A stretch of 64,000 bases of DNA from Haemonchus contortus. Its lineage: Eukaryota; Nematoda; Chromadorea; Rhabditida; Trichostrongylidae. This document shows positions 21,411-31,834 of the stretch, piece by piece (position 1 is the stretch's first letter; every line of letters begins with the position of its first letter). The notes beneath the pieces were generated by a model. It saw nothing but the letters and a program-made list of their open reading frames with translations. It was not told where the DNA came from and did no database searches. Made by a program: the position numbers and the translations under genes. The DNA is taken from contig LS997562.1 in NCBI GenBank assembly GCA_000469685.2, forward strand, positions 15,155,275-15,219,274, given 5' to 3'.

Positions 21411-22145
21411 AGAAGAAGTAAGTGATGGCGAATAAGGGTCAGTTGACCCAGAGTAGAGACCAACTAAAGGAGTCCGTCGTGATACCTCGTACAGTTGGTT
21501 AAAAAGGGCCAGCGAGAGCTTTGAAGACGTCAGTATGCAAAAGTATGTCGCATATCATATGTAGGTATGATACCCTCCTGATTCTATCGAGTTTGCCCAG
21601 CACGAAGCGAAAGGAAGAACTGGGTACCCAGAAGGAAGCTTTGTCTTCGCAAGGTGCAATCCTTTTAGAGGCAGCTTACGCTACTCCGGCATACAAAATT
21701 GGTTACACATATCGGCAGACCTTAATAACCCTTCCTTCTGGATGTAGGAGTCCAAGGGACCATCCCCCATACTGTGACAGCACCGGCAGCGACAGTTCTC
21801 TATTTGTTTGCCAAGCAGCTCGATGTGTTACTCGCTTATGGGAGCGCTAGCCCTACCCTCGAGCAGTGTTCACTGTTATAATGGTGGTTTATTCCATGAC
21901 GCAGCTACCTCAGCAGGGAATAACCTCGTCAATCTCTGGCAGGGCTCAGCTTCTCTGCAGAGGAGACATCCCTATCAGGAGGGGACCAGTTCTAGTTAAG
22001 GCAGGATGCACTCGCAGAGCACCACACGAGACGACGCAATTCCCGTTCCGGACGACCAGCTTACAACAGCTTGGTAGCCCTTCCACCGGCTAGTTTACTT
22101 TAGCCTTCGTCTATCCATTCGTTCCCTCCGGGCTTTAAACTTTTT
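21411..22145. other. Unrecognised intergenic stretch
   Basis: Open frames of 60-110 codons occur on the plus strand (21521-21850 and overlapping ones) but show no recognisable domain and no convincing splice pattern. Nothing else stands out. Confidence 0.3.
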
Positions 22146-22349
22146 CCGTTGGTTGTTGCGTGAAGACAAAACGTAAGTTTCGTCGTAGAGTATCGGAGAT
22201 GAAAATGGAGTTTTGTATTTCACGCAACGGTACGCCGCAAGGCGGGTCCCGGACATTTCGGGACCGGTCGACGCGGTTGCGTCGCGGCCTAGCCTCGACG
22301 GCCGGAAGGGGAGTGACCTCCCCATTCCGGCTCTCTTTTCGTGAGGTCC
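22146..22349. repeat. Mosaic repeat: 59-bp block plus 148-bp block, copy 2
   Basis: 22146-22204 is identical to 23854-23912 (59 bp). It is followed without a gap by 22202-22349, which matches 18136-18283 at 147 of 148 bases. This copy therefore joins two pieces found separately elsewhere in the window. It may represent the longer original of a dispersed element. Termini and target-site duplications were not resolved. Confidence 0.75.
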
Positions 22350-22539
22350 CACCCTCCCATCCCGTGAAAAGGAGATAAGGAGACGGGTTCTTATGCAAAC
22401 ATAGCTTTCTAGTCGAACACCTGCAACAGTTTCCCAAAGGTCTGTTAAGCCGGGACTCATTTACACATAAAATCCTCGCGAAGAGGCGTCAGCGCCAACA
22501 ATTCATCCCGCCGTGCAAGCGCTGACAAAAGTAAAAGTT

Positions 22540-22825
22540 AACGTTTCTGGCGTTAATCACTCCCCTCTGGGGACGCGCCCCCGCACCCCTTTTCCATTCA
22601 GAATCATAGTGGCGTAATGAGTGCGTATGTGGCTCATACAGTGACTTGCGGTGGCCAGCCGAGTCAGTGCTTTTATCCTACCAGACGAGTCTGGTACCAT
22701 TTGACCGACCCCGGAGGGATAGAGGACTCGGTTGGCCTGGGCGGGCATCGATCCCGGCTTCGAACCCCTGACCGTGCGTGTGAGATAGTGCGCCACTTGC
22801 CACTACACCACCTCTGCCCGCAACA
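22540..22825 (-). repeat. tRNA-derived SINE, well-preserved copy
   Basis: Read on the minus strand it begins with an RNA polymerase III promoter: box A (TGGTGTAGTGGCAAGTGG) about 40 nt before box B (GGGTTCGAAGCC). A unique body follows that ends in a TAACGCCAGAAACG tail. This is the layout of a tRNA-derived SINE. Matching copies: 32715-33002, 38455-38697 and 21205-21410 (minus), and 9757-9990 (plus). Confidence 0.8.
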
Positions 22826-24700
22826 CTGCATTCAGTATAATGAACAGAAGTCGGGAGAGGGACGGTCGCGTCGCGGTGAGAGGGGCGTCGCGTGCGAAGG
22901 AATGTAGCAGGATGCAGCAGTAGGTAAGAAATACAAGAACAAAAGTACTAGTAGTAGAATTATGCATAAAATAATGATCGCATATCGATTGAGCTGTATT
23001 AAGAACGCTAGAGCTGTAATAACGGCGAATGAGTGGTCCGCGACAGCCGCGTGCGGCAAATCGATTATCCAAAATCGTTCCTAACGCCCGTCTCCCCAAG
23101 TATTCACAACCCAGGTAAGTACTCGCGCCCCGTCCAGGGCGTAGGAGTGATCGACATGCATTTCTTTTGAAGCAGGTTTGGCAGATGGACAGAAGCGGCA
23201 ACGAATATCTCGTCATGGTGACAGGCCGTGGACAGCGACACTATCTGCAGGACTCTGACTTCCTTTCCTGCCACATCGTCTTCAGTCTTGTGATGCGATG
23301 CGACTCGTAGCTAGACGATCAGGTCACGTTGTATCATATCAGTTTATCATAATTATCGCTACCACTTTGTTTGTAAGCTTACGAGCTCCAGAAAGCAGTG
23401 GATAGCCTGAATCTCATCATGTTGTTAACTCACGGTTGCCTTTTGTCATTGTTCTTTCTATGCCTAACCAAGGAACAGTTTTACCGGTCGCCTATCTTAA
23501 TATGTATTAACATAAATATGGGCCATTGGCGTATTCAAGGTCAATGTGTATGATCGCTAGCTCTTTTCCTCCTAATGATGCCTAAACGTAGGTCACAATG
23601 TTATGTGTCACTAAGCAGGAGTTATACACTTTGTCAAGCCTATCAGCGCTGTCGTTGTTCTATTTCTCGATTCCAGTCTCACCGCTTCATTGTTTTTGCA
23701 TACACAATGTTACGAGAACAACCCTAGACAACCTATACCACGTTACAATAATGCAAGAAGCCTATTCTATCGTAATTACGAGAATTGTATTGTACGGTCA
23801 GTCGTGGACCGCATTTCGACACGAACCTAACACGAATAAAGCCTTAACCCCTTCCGTTGGTTGTTGCGTGAAGACAAAACGTAAGTTTCGTCGTAGAGTA
23901 TCGGAGATGAAACATGTAAAAACCACGACAAAAGTGCTCGACCTTACAATTGATGTCGGCTCAATGAAATATCAAAAGGCATACACTAATAGCACATCTA
24001 ACGAAATTAAGCAAACGAATTCCAACTCAATTTCAAGAAATAACCCATCTTTACTCTAACGGATAGAGCACCAGAAGCTCTCTTGAAGCTTTGTTTTCGA
24101 AATGATTTTCTGCGAGCGGCGTGAGCGTGAGCTGCATTGGAGCGCGGAATTTTCTGTGGTCAAAGGCAACAGCACCCCGCTAGGCCATACACGAACATAG
24201 CACATTAGTTCGCTGTGTCGTTAGCGAATTGTTGACGGTGGAATGATGAAAAAAGGTTTAGCCTGGTTAGATAAGTAAAATGTAACTTTTTCGAGAACAT
24301 TTTGGACTTGATTTGTATCGTTTCCCCCATAGCCCGAGTTGGCATGTAATCGACAGTACTTCGACAAGGCTATTGATAGTGGGAGGGATATAGCTTTCGT
24401 TTAGAGCCAGTGAGACCATTTCAGGCAATTTCAGACACGAATTTTGTTGGCCCGAAGTGCTAGCTATACTATTCACTATTATTTAGCAGTAAGTAATAAT
24501 AATAGTGGATATCAATCTGAAGTTCTCCAAGGAAAGTATCCCGAAAGTACCAACGAACATCGCTGTTGTTAAGGGGACTGTCTCGCTCAGCGCGACCCTT
24601 AGACCTTTGAAGAACTCTATATATTGTTTGCTTGACCTTTAGGTAACCCTACTCACTATCTAAAAAGGGTACAACCAGCGAGCCCCAAAGCTAAGAATCA
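22826..24700. other. Unrecognised intergenic stretch with the 59-bp repeat copy
   Basis: Apart from 23854-23912 (identical to 22146-22204) I see no gene. Minus-strand frames at 22.8-23.2 kb and the plus frame 23598-24059 have no recognisable motif; the latter only runs through the repeat. Confidence 0.3.
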
Positions 24701-24726
24701 CTTGTTCCCAGACAAGGATAATTTTC

Positions 24727-24800
24727 GGAGCATCGGCCGGGGAAAGCCTTGTCCGCCCGCGTTCCAGGCGAACACTTCACCACTGAACCACCGATGCTCC
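24727..24800 (-). tRNA. tRNA-Gly-derived pseudogene, anticodon changed to GGA
   Basis: The minus strand carries a tRNA-Gly-like 5' half (GCATCGGTGGTTCAGTGGT), anticodon stem TTCGC/GCGGG with loop CTGGAAC, and a matching acceptor 3' strand CCGATGC. The acceptor stem extends to 10 bp (GGAGCATCGG/CCGATGCTCC). In normal tRNA-Gly(GCC) the loop is CTGCCAC; here the anticodon positions read GGA (a Ser-type anticodon). The T arm is shortened and lacks GGTTCGA, so box B is lost. It is probably a non-functional tRNA-derived insertion. It sits inside a BEL/Pao relic. Confidence 0.65.
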
Positions 24801-25452
24801 CTTTTCGATAGGGTCTTGTAATGAAGGCTAGTTTACGTAATACGCGGGTGTACCTCGGAAATTGTGTCGTATCGATCAATGGATCGTTGTATTGATACAA
24901 TAGGGTATAAACTGATCGGGTTTGGATGGTCTAGTTCTTCCGAACTTGAATTATCAATGTTTCCACTACATTTTCCAAACTTTTCAACAGAGAACTCTTT
25001 GGACCACATTCGAGCCATCGAGAGCTTCTCGCCCAATTGTTTTCAATTGTGTGTGATGTGAGTCTACTTGTTCAAGCATCTGCTGGATTGTAATTAGTAG
25101 GTACGTAGTGGGAAATATAATAACTACGGTTTTTTTTTGCTTATTCTATTTCTATTAGCTGCTTTGTCTGACAGATGCGTTTTCTTTAATTAGATAAAAA
25201 TGGAGGCAATTTGCATATAGACTTTATCCGCGCTAGCACTATGCCGCTATCACTCACGATGCTGATTGGAGGAATTTTCTGCGTCAATTTGTTTTGCAAT
25301 GTTTTTGCTAGAGTTATACCAATGAAAATTGCAAGTAGCTCTAATATTGGTATCGTTTGAAGGGACTTTTTTGGTGTTAGACGACTCTCCCCACTAATAA
25401 GCTGGGAAACTGCGTATCGTCGACCTGCAGATACGCCGAACATGACGCCATT

Positions 25453-25970
25453 GGCATCTTTCATAGTCCACGACCGGTCGCGCGACCAGTCGCGCGATCG
25501 ATCGCGCGACCGGTCGCTAGCGACTGGCGACCAGTCGCGCGATCAGTCGCGCGATCGATCGCGCGATCGGTCGCGCGACCGGTCGCGGACCCATCTCACG
25601 AGCGACCGGCGACCGGTCGCGCGACCGGTCGCGCGATCGATCGCGCGACCGATCGCGCGACTGGTCGCCAGTCGCTAGCGACTGGTCGCTCGACTGGTCA
25701 CTTGACTGATCGCGCCACTGGTCGCTCGATCGGTCGAGGAGGCCGCGCTAGTTATGGGTGCCGCCGTGGACGGTCCCGCGCGATCAGTCAAGTGACCAGT
25801 CGAGCGACCAGTCGCTAGCGACTGGCGATCAGTCGCGCGATCGATCGCGCGACCGATCGCGCGACCGATCGCGCGACTGATCGCGCGACTGGTCGCCAGT
25901 CGCTAGCGACCGGTCGCGCGATCGATCGCGCGATCGGTCGCGCGACCGGTCGTGGACTATGAAAGATGCC
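25453..25970. mobile_element. GC-rich palindromic MITE, copy A (518 bp)
   Basis: Begins GGCATCTTTCATAGTCC and ends with its complement GGACTATGAAAGATGCC, flanked by direct ATT repeats (3-bp target-site duplication). The interior is made almost entirely of 8-12 bp palindromic words (GGTCGCGCGACC, GATCGATCGC, CTAGCGACTGGTCGC) that fold back across the whole element. A short unique centre at about 25735-25785 includes GCGCTAGTTATGGGTGCCGC. There is no coding capacity. Superfamily is uncertain; a 3-bp AT-rich TSD would fit PIF/Harbinger-like transposition. Confidence 0.8.
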
Positions 25971-25997
25971 ATTGCTAATTTGCTTGCGTTGCAGAAT

Positions 25998-26293
25998 GGC
26001 ATCTTTCATAGTCCACGACGACCGGTCGCTAGCGACTGGTCGTGGACCCATCACACGAGCGACCGGCGACCGGTCGCGCGACTGGACGCGCGATTGGTCG
26101 CCGGTCGCTCGACTGGTCGTTCGAGTGATCGCGCCACTGGTCGCTCGATCGGTCGCGCTAGTTAGGGGTGCCGCCGTGGACGGTCCCGCGCGATCAGTCG
26201 AGCGACCAGTCGCTCGTGAGATGGGTCCGCGACCGGTCGAACGACCGGTTGCGCGACTGGTCGCGCGACCGGTTGTGGTCTATGAAAGATGCC
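25998..26293. mobile_element. GC-rich palindromic MITE, copy B (296 bp)
   Basis: Same termini (GGCATCTTTCATAGTCC and its near-complement) and same interior words as copy A, but with a shorter array. Direct AAT repeats flank it. Its centre (GCTAGTTAGGGGTGCCGCCG) matches the centre of copy A. It lies 24 bp beyond the target-site duplication of copy A, in the same BEL/Pao relic. Confidence 0.8.
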
Positions 26294-26862
26294 AATACCC
26301 ACAGGATATGGCGTATCATTCATTGGCTGTGCGCCTTGGGATCGTGATGGCACGTCATTGATTGCTCGACAGGCGGTATTCAACTTACGGCACTATTCTG
26401 CAGCTATAAAATCATCCCGTTTTAAAGTCGTGGTCTGTTCATATAGTCCCCTCATCAACGACTTCAATTTCACTAGAGTGGCTCTGTGAGCATATTGAGT
26501 TCAGCTGGCTCACAATATCTCGTTTCATCAGATAATATTCTTATGCTACTGTGGTGCGCACTTGGAATTGGGCCGCTTTTGTTTTGAATTCCACTCCCAA
26601 AAGCCTTGTTTTTGTTCCCTGCTAACGATCTTTTTCTGGGATGGCTGCATTGACTTCGCTTGTATTTGAAACGTATTCAAGCAAGCCCAGTTTGAGCAGG
26701 ACTTACGGCTATCGCCCACAATCAAAGCACTGCGCACTGTGGACGACAACATCGAGTCCCTGTTCATCATCGTTTGTGGAACTGGCCGCAGCTTCGACGG
26801 CACTGAAGGAGCCCTACCATTATTAGTATATCGCTTTGCGCCTGGGTTGCAGTGCGCTTTTT

Positions 26863-27172
26863 TATCAGATTATAGGTTGCGCAGGCCTTCTTCTGATGGT
26901 TAGCGGGAACGAGAGCTCTTCTGCCATACACTAGTCTTGCCTATATATATTTATTACTAATATAACATTACAAAATAGAGCAAAGGGGAACGGGTCAAGA
27001 CGAGGGGGCCATACGGCCAGGGCGATGTTCCACGACGACGGAGATGAGCAAGTCTCGACCCAGCTGTCTCGAACCAGCCTCTTTTATATCTTATGCGACG
27101 TTGCATAGTAGATTGTTGGTGGCTGCCATGATGAAGCGGCGGCGAAGCGAGGACTCGACATCTCCATTCCTT
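26863..27172 (+). repeat. Dispersed ~300-bp repeat, copy 1 (LTR-like?)
   Basis: Matches 31531-31834 over its whole length: ATCAGATTATAGGTT, AGCGGGAACG.G.TCTTCTG, GTCTTGCCTATATAT.TTTATTACT, GTCAAGACGAGG.GGCCATACG, GTGCGACGTTGCATAGTAGATT, ATGATGAAGCGGC..CGAAGCGAGGACTCGACATCT. It contains a TATATA box and lies just upstream (in minus orientation) of the BEL/Pao relic, so it could be an LTR. That is inference: terminal TG..CA and duplications were not found. Confidence 0.6.
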
Positions 27173-27642
27173 ACTGTATACTCGTCCTCGAGCTTCGATC
27201 GTGCTTCCGGTATGGCACAGGCATTCTCATAAAGCGTGAAGCTACATAAAACAGATGAAATGCATACTACAACATTTGTGCCAAAAACGAACATTGTAGT
27301 ATGAATGTTGAGTCGGAAGCAAGGAAAGGCGGCCAAAATTGTGCCGCTGGATGCATCGCATTGAATAGAATGAATTGTGAGTTTGGAACGGCTAGGATAT
27401 TTAGATTTCGTTAGCGATGGGAAGGTGGATCCCTCTTATTTGAATCATTAGGTGGTAACTAGAAGTATGTTGGGAATATAGCACTCTATATGAATTGACT
27501 TACCTCACTGATTATGTAGATAGGGAAGATCATGAAATTTCAGAGATTGCGCCATGTCTTTGTATTTTTCTTGGTTCAAACTAGTGTTGGGATGGTTTTT
27601 ATATATTTTATTTTCGTGATCTCTATTGGTGGATATGATATA

Positions 27643-28168
27643 CAGTAGCGCTCAAAAGTCTTCGGTGAAATACTTCGACGCTTTTCAGTCCGTAACTTTT
27701 TTGTTAGTAGACCAAATCGCGCGAAATTTGGATATGTTCAACTAGAGCATATTTCACCCTACCCTACACCATTTGACTGCGAAGCTGCAATATCCACTGA
27801 TAGAGCAAGGTGTTTGTTGCGGTAGCAGATTTTGCTAAAACCAAAGTTGTTGACGTCTGCACTTATTCGCACCGTATGAGCATTTTTCTCATCTATTGTG
27901 TTCGGCGTTACCGCTCGTACACTTTAGACATGACAGAAAGGAAAGAGATTTTAGAAGAACAATCATCTGTATTTTCGGTCGATTTTGAATTCATCCTCTT
28001 TGGAATATCTGGAACATGACGAGATTACAGGTTAATAGCGGTAAATATTAACAATACACCCACCCTCCGAATATAGAAATTTCACCTGATTAGATCCAGT
28101 AGGAAGGGAGTTACGATTGAGAAGTACAGCTGTAGAACCATTTCACCGAAGACTTTTGAGCGCTACTG
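27643..28168. mobile_element. Tc1/mariner-like MITE, copy 2 (526 bp)
   Basis: Terminal inverted repeats CAGTAGCGCTCAAAAGTCTT and complement are near-perfect over at least 30 bp (continuing CGGTGAAAT), with TA on both sides. It is the same family as 4944-5463, similar in length and in subterminal sequence. Internal open frames (for example 27810-28019) are short and unlike transposase. Confidence 0.85.
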
Positions 28169-28339
28169 TATATATGCTAAAGATATTTATTCATTTAGGA
28201 TCGCGGCATGCCATTGGTAATGTCCTTAAAACACTGTAGTTTTGGGAAGTGCACTCGAGGGGGACCGTTCGCGTGGATAATCTCTCGTGCAATTACTTGA
28301 GGTAAATTATTGTTTCTGTTATGGGGGCGTGCTTAATAT

Positions 28340-29077
28340 GCTGCTATATAAGGGGTCATAGAGCATAAGGGGTATTTGCCGTCCTTTTTTCTACTGTGAA
28401 GTCTACTACGTCTTATTCACTCCGTTAGGTCTCCCATTCAGCATGTCTCCGTATTCCGTGATTCACTTCTAAAAACCCTCAATATTATTATTAAAAAAAT
28501 GAATCTAGCTTCCGATATTGTTCGACTTCGCACCATCCCTGAGAATGAGGGCGAAGAGTCCGACTCCCAACGCGACGACAATAGCGAGGGCGTATTCGGA
28601 CGACGAGGAGGAGGTGAACCGTGGTTTTTGCCCTTCGTTCTGCTTATTGTAGTAGACTTTTCAGTATTTGCTCAGAAAAAATTCTTTTTACTACTTCTTT
28701 TTTTTCACAAGGCATGTGAGGTGTGTGGAGATTGTTCCACCCACCGTGATACTGTGCGGAACATCATGGTGTGCACCATGCTCAGTTAACGGAACGGAAA
28801 ACGATCGAGAGCGGAGAGGCCCCCACACTTGGAGTACTGCAGGACCTCGAGCAGACACGGGAGCGGATGCACAAGCACTACGCTCATTTGTCGTACTTGT
28901 GGAGGGTATGTGATTTTATTTCATGACTAAAATTTGAATAAAATATTTATTGTCGCCTTTTTTCAGCAGCAGGTTCCAAAAATACAGCAGCTCACATATG
29001 TGAACCTTGGGCTGCTACATGGCGAAGTAGCGCAATGGCAGCAGCACGTCCCTAATGATGGACGTCCAAAAAAATAA
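28340..29077 (+). CDS. Possible short spliced gene, unrecognised
   Basis: Exon-like blocks at 28786-28905 and 28967-29077 join in frame across a clean GT-AG intron containing TTTTTTCAG. They give a helical, charged peptide (...GVLQDLEQTRERMHKHYA... then ...QQVPKIQQLTYVNLGLLHGEV...) ending in TAA that overlaps an AATAAA. A TATATAAG box lies at about 28346. An acidic ATG-initiated block at 28499-28613 ends in a good donor but does not join the next block in phase. The model is therefore incomplete or the locus is a transposon remnant. No family recognised. Confidence 0.25.
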
Positions 29078-29539
29078 ATAATTTTTGGGAAAATGGTTTT
29101 TCTGAATAATATTATAATTGTGAAATGTGTATTTGTACTTTTTCTTCTTAAGGTTGTGAGATCTTGTGTATTTGAATGTTGTCAGCCCTTCCAGGAGTTT
29201 GTGCTTACAGGGAAACTGCTATTACTTTGATCTGATCCATTTAGATAATATGTCAGACCATTCCTATATGTCTCCCGGAGATTTTCATCGTACCATTACT
29301 CAGACCTTAATAGTAAGTATTGAGAGAGACTTACCTACCTTTTCGTCTAATTTGCCTTCTATTTTCAGCCGACCGGCTGCGATCGGTGTCCGTCCAGGCC
29401 TGCAGAAATCAGCCGGCTTCAGACTCACCGGCAGGCACTGTTGCCTGGTGTGAAAAATTGGACCGACAGGCCGATGAGCAAGAGAAACAAGTGGCTAGAG
29501 TACAGGAGGGGTGTGTTATCGCACAATTAGATTCGAACC

Positions 29540-29561
29540 CTCAAACTTGGGTTATTAAACA
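29540..29561 (-). other. SL1 spliced-leader-like remnant, second
   Basis: The minus strand matches SL1 at 20 of 22 positions, including the intact 3' end CCCAAGTTTGAG. It is followed at once by GGTTCGAATCTAATTG (a box-B-like word) and not by the GT donor of an SL RNA gene. Interpreted as a remnant of a trans-spliced transcript or of an SL-derived element. Confidence 0.5.
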
Positions 29562-31530
29562 TGTATTGGACTAACAAATACAATATAACAGATAAGAGAT
29601 CGATGCAACGGTGGTTAAAGCACATTAACATAAGTGAATAATAAATGAGGTAAAAACACTAATAATAATGCATAACAGCTAAAAAAGGGAGTAAACGCGA
29701 AATGCTCCTAACAATCAAACTACGAACAACCTAATGTTAATAACTAACCAACAAATATCGGTAATCTAAATACTAAAAGGAGAAACAAAATGCTTCCCTA
29801 ATAAAAGAATGAACAAGATGCACGCAATGCTCTGAAACATGAAGAGGGGAAGATGAGAATGCTCTATAACAGAAGGGAGGGAGAATAGGAATGCTATGGG
29901 AAACATAGAAGATGAGAAATGCTCTAAAAATATAAAGGGAAAAACAAAATGCTCACGGGTCGGGTTGGACGCGACGAATGCTCTGGAAGCTCTGCCACGT
30001 AACATGCGTGCGCGGTTTCCCGCGCAGTCGATAGATCATGGGAGATCCCACATTGACCAGCAGAGCATCTTCAGCGTAGAAGTCGCTAAACTAAATTAGA
30101 GCATGAGGGACAAATAACATAAACAAGGTAAGTAAATACTTACTATTGAGTAATGCTCTCATGCTTCATCCTCCAGTCACGTCTGTGACAAGGGGCAACA
30201 TCGGCGACTAACCGAGGGACATCGGAGATTGGTTGCAGCTTCTGGTTGCATGACTATCGCTGCAGACGACCGTATAAACGGTCCGCCGGAGTTACCCCAA
30301 AAGGACGAGCCGGGGTGGCGCAGCCCGAATAATAGGACATATTTTCCATAAGTGATGTTTTCTTAAGCCTAATAAATGTTCCTATGTCGTTAAGAATAGA
30401 GATTTCATGATGTGGGTCGCTACTCATTAATGTGATTTGAGATTGAGTTGGACATGTGTTGTGCTCGGGATTAGAGTGATCAGCGATCAGATGATCATTA
30501 ATCTCGAGATACGAAATGTTGCCAGCGATCTCGGTTGGAATTTACGAATGACAAATGGCAAACGTTGGTGAGCGTAGGCGTAACGTATGAATAGCTTACC
30601 GTATACTATCCGTATACTATAACGGATCCGAGGTTATTGAGATTGGTGCAATCTCAGGCGCGCAAAGAGTAAAGAAGTCTGCGTGGGTCTCATTCCTAGA
30701 GATAGTAGGAGTGAGCAATGGCACTTCTGGGTTCCGGATAAAAGAAAGACGTCGAAGATAGCGACTGAGTCCTTTGTTTAATTAGTAACGGCTGGTATAA
30801 ATGCAATATTTTTTATCTTACTAGACTAGATCCTAGACTAGTAGTAACTTTACTTAATGGTATCTATATATGGGAAATAGAACGCACTCGGAGCATCAGC
30901 AAGACACACTGCTTGAACCAGATCGACGAAAATTATACTATAGTTTCATCATCATCGTCTTTTTTGTTGTTTTTTTTCATTTTTTCTACCTTGTGAATGT
31001 TGCTTTTCGATTACCTCGAGGTGACCTTATTGTGGGCTATTGATGCGGATGGGCCGTAATAAACTTAGGAACTCGTCGCCTGGACTACATTAGTGATTCT
31101 TGACCACCACATAATTAGGAATATCCTGTGCTCTGGATGCACACAGTAATTCCAACCCTAAAAATATGAAGGCGGAGTGTATAATGCCGCCATCCATTGA
31201 AAAATGGTTAGGACGCACCTAAAAAAGGAACGCGTTTTTACGGTCAACGTCTATTCCATTATAATTTGTGTATATACATATTCAAATGGACGACTTACCT
31301 GACATCGCTGTTGAAGTCCTTATCCTGAATTGAATCGATTCCATGTCCATGTTTCCATTCGAACAGACGAAGAAATAGGGAGGGAAAGTGTTGAGGGTAA
31401 ATTTTATATTGTACCATACAGAAAAATAGGGGGGAAGAGAGAATTGAGTCAGTATTATACCCCCCACCCCCCCTCCCCAAAGCTTTGAAAAAGAGGAACA
31501 GAGAAAAAAATAATTTCACTCGGACCTCCA
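29562..31530. other. Unrecognised intergenic stretch
   Basis: No gene recognised. At 29.7-30.0 kb the word AATGCTCT recurs at irregular 30-60 bp intervals, a weak tandem pattern. The remainder is AT-rich without clear structure. Confidence 0.3.
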
Positions 31531-31834
31531 TATCAGATTATAGGTTCATGACTCCTAAATCTGAGGGTGTAGCGGGAACGGGTGTTCTTCTGTGATACAA
31601 TAGTCTTGCCTATATATGTTTATTACTTACACAACATTATAAATAGACCAAGGGGAGCTGGTCAAGACGAGGAGGCCATACGGCCAAGGCGAGGATCCAC
31701 GGCGGCGGAGGAGAGCAATTCGACCCGGCTGTTTCAAACCAGCCTCTTTTATATCGGTCTTGTGCGACGTTGCATAGTAGATTCATGGTGGCGGCCATGA
31801 TGAAGCGGCAGCGAAGCGAGGACTCGACATCTGT
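31531..31834 (+). repeat. Dispersed ~300-bp repeat, copy 2
   Basis: Second copy of the repeat at 26863-27172, same orientation and colinear over about 300 bp with scattered substitutions and small indels. It includes the TATATATGTTTATTACT and CATGATGAAGCGGCAGCG segments. Confidence 0.6.

Larger units (their letters stand above)
24800..26500 (-). pseudogene. BEL/Pao LTR-retrotransposon relic (pol region), with nested MITEs
   Basis: Minus-strand pieces match the Pao pol polyprotein after the reverse transcriptase. Once the two MITEs are ignored, the order is a VF.NASKLAM segment (Pao DASK.A.A), then SRLTPKKSLQTIPILELLAI near 25400-25330 and VSDSGIVLA (RNase H-like). HYVPTNYNPAD near 25070 corresponds to the conserved HYVPTD.NPAD, and RYTRVLRKLAF near 24860 to the RYSK.LR..A region. 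Frameshifts and stops are frequent, so it is dead. Two palindromic MITEs (25453-25970, 25998-26293) and a tRNA-like sequence have inserted into it. LTRs were not identified with certainty. Confidence 0.65.

Noticed and set aside
22095..22460. Minus frames of about 100-120 codons shared with 18047-18259
   Set aside because: Both come from the duplicated 148-bp block, which is open on both strands; the flanks differ and no conserved start or domain is seen.
29018..29062. tRNA-like word (GTAGCGCAATGGCAGC) with a CGTCC/GGACG stem
   Set aside because: No acceptor stem or T arm, the anticodon loop has the wrong size, and it overlaps the candidate coding block.
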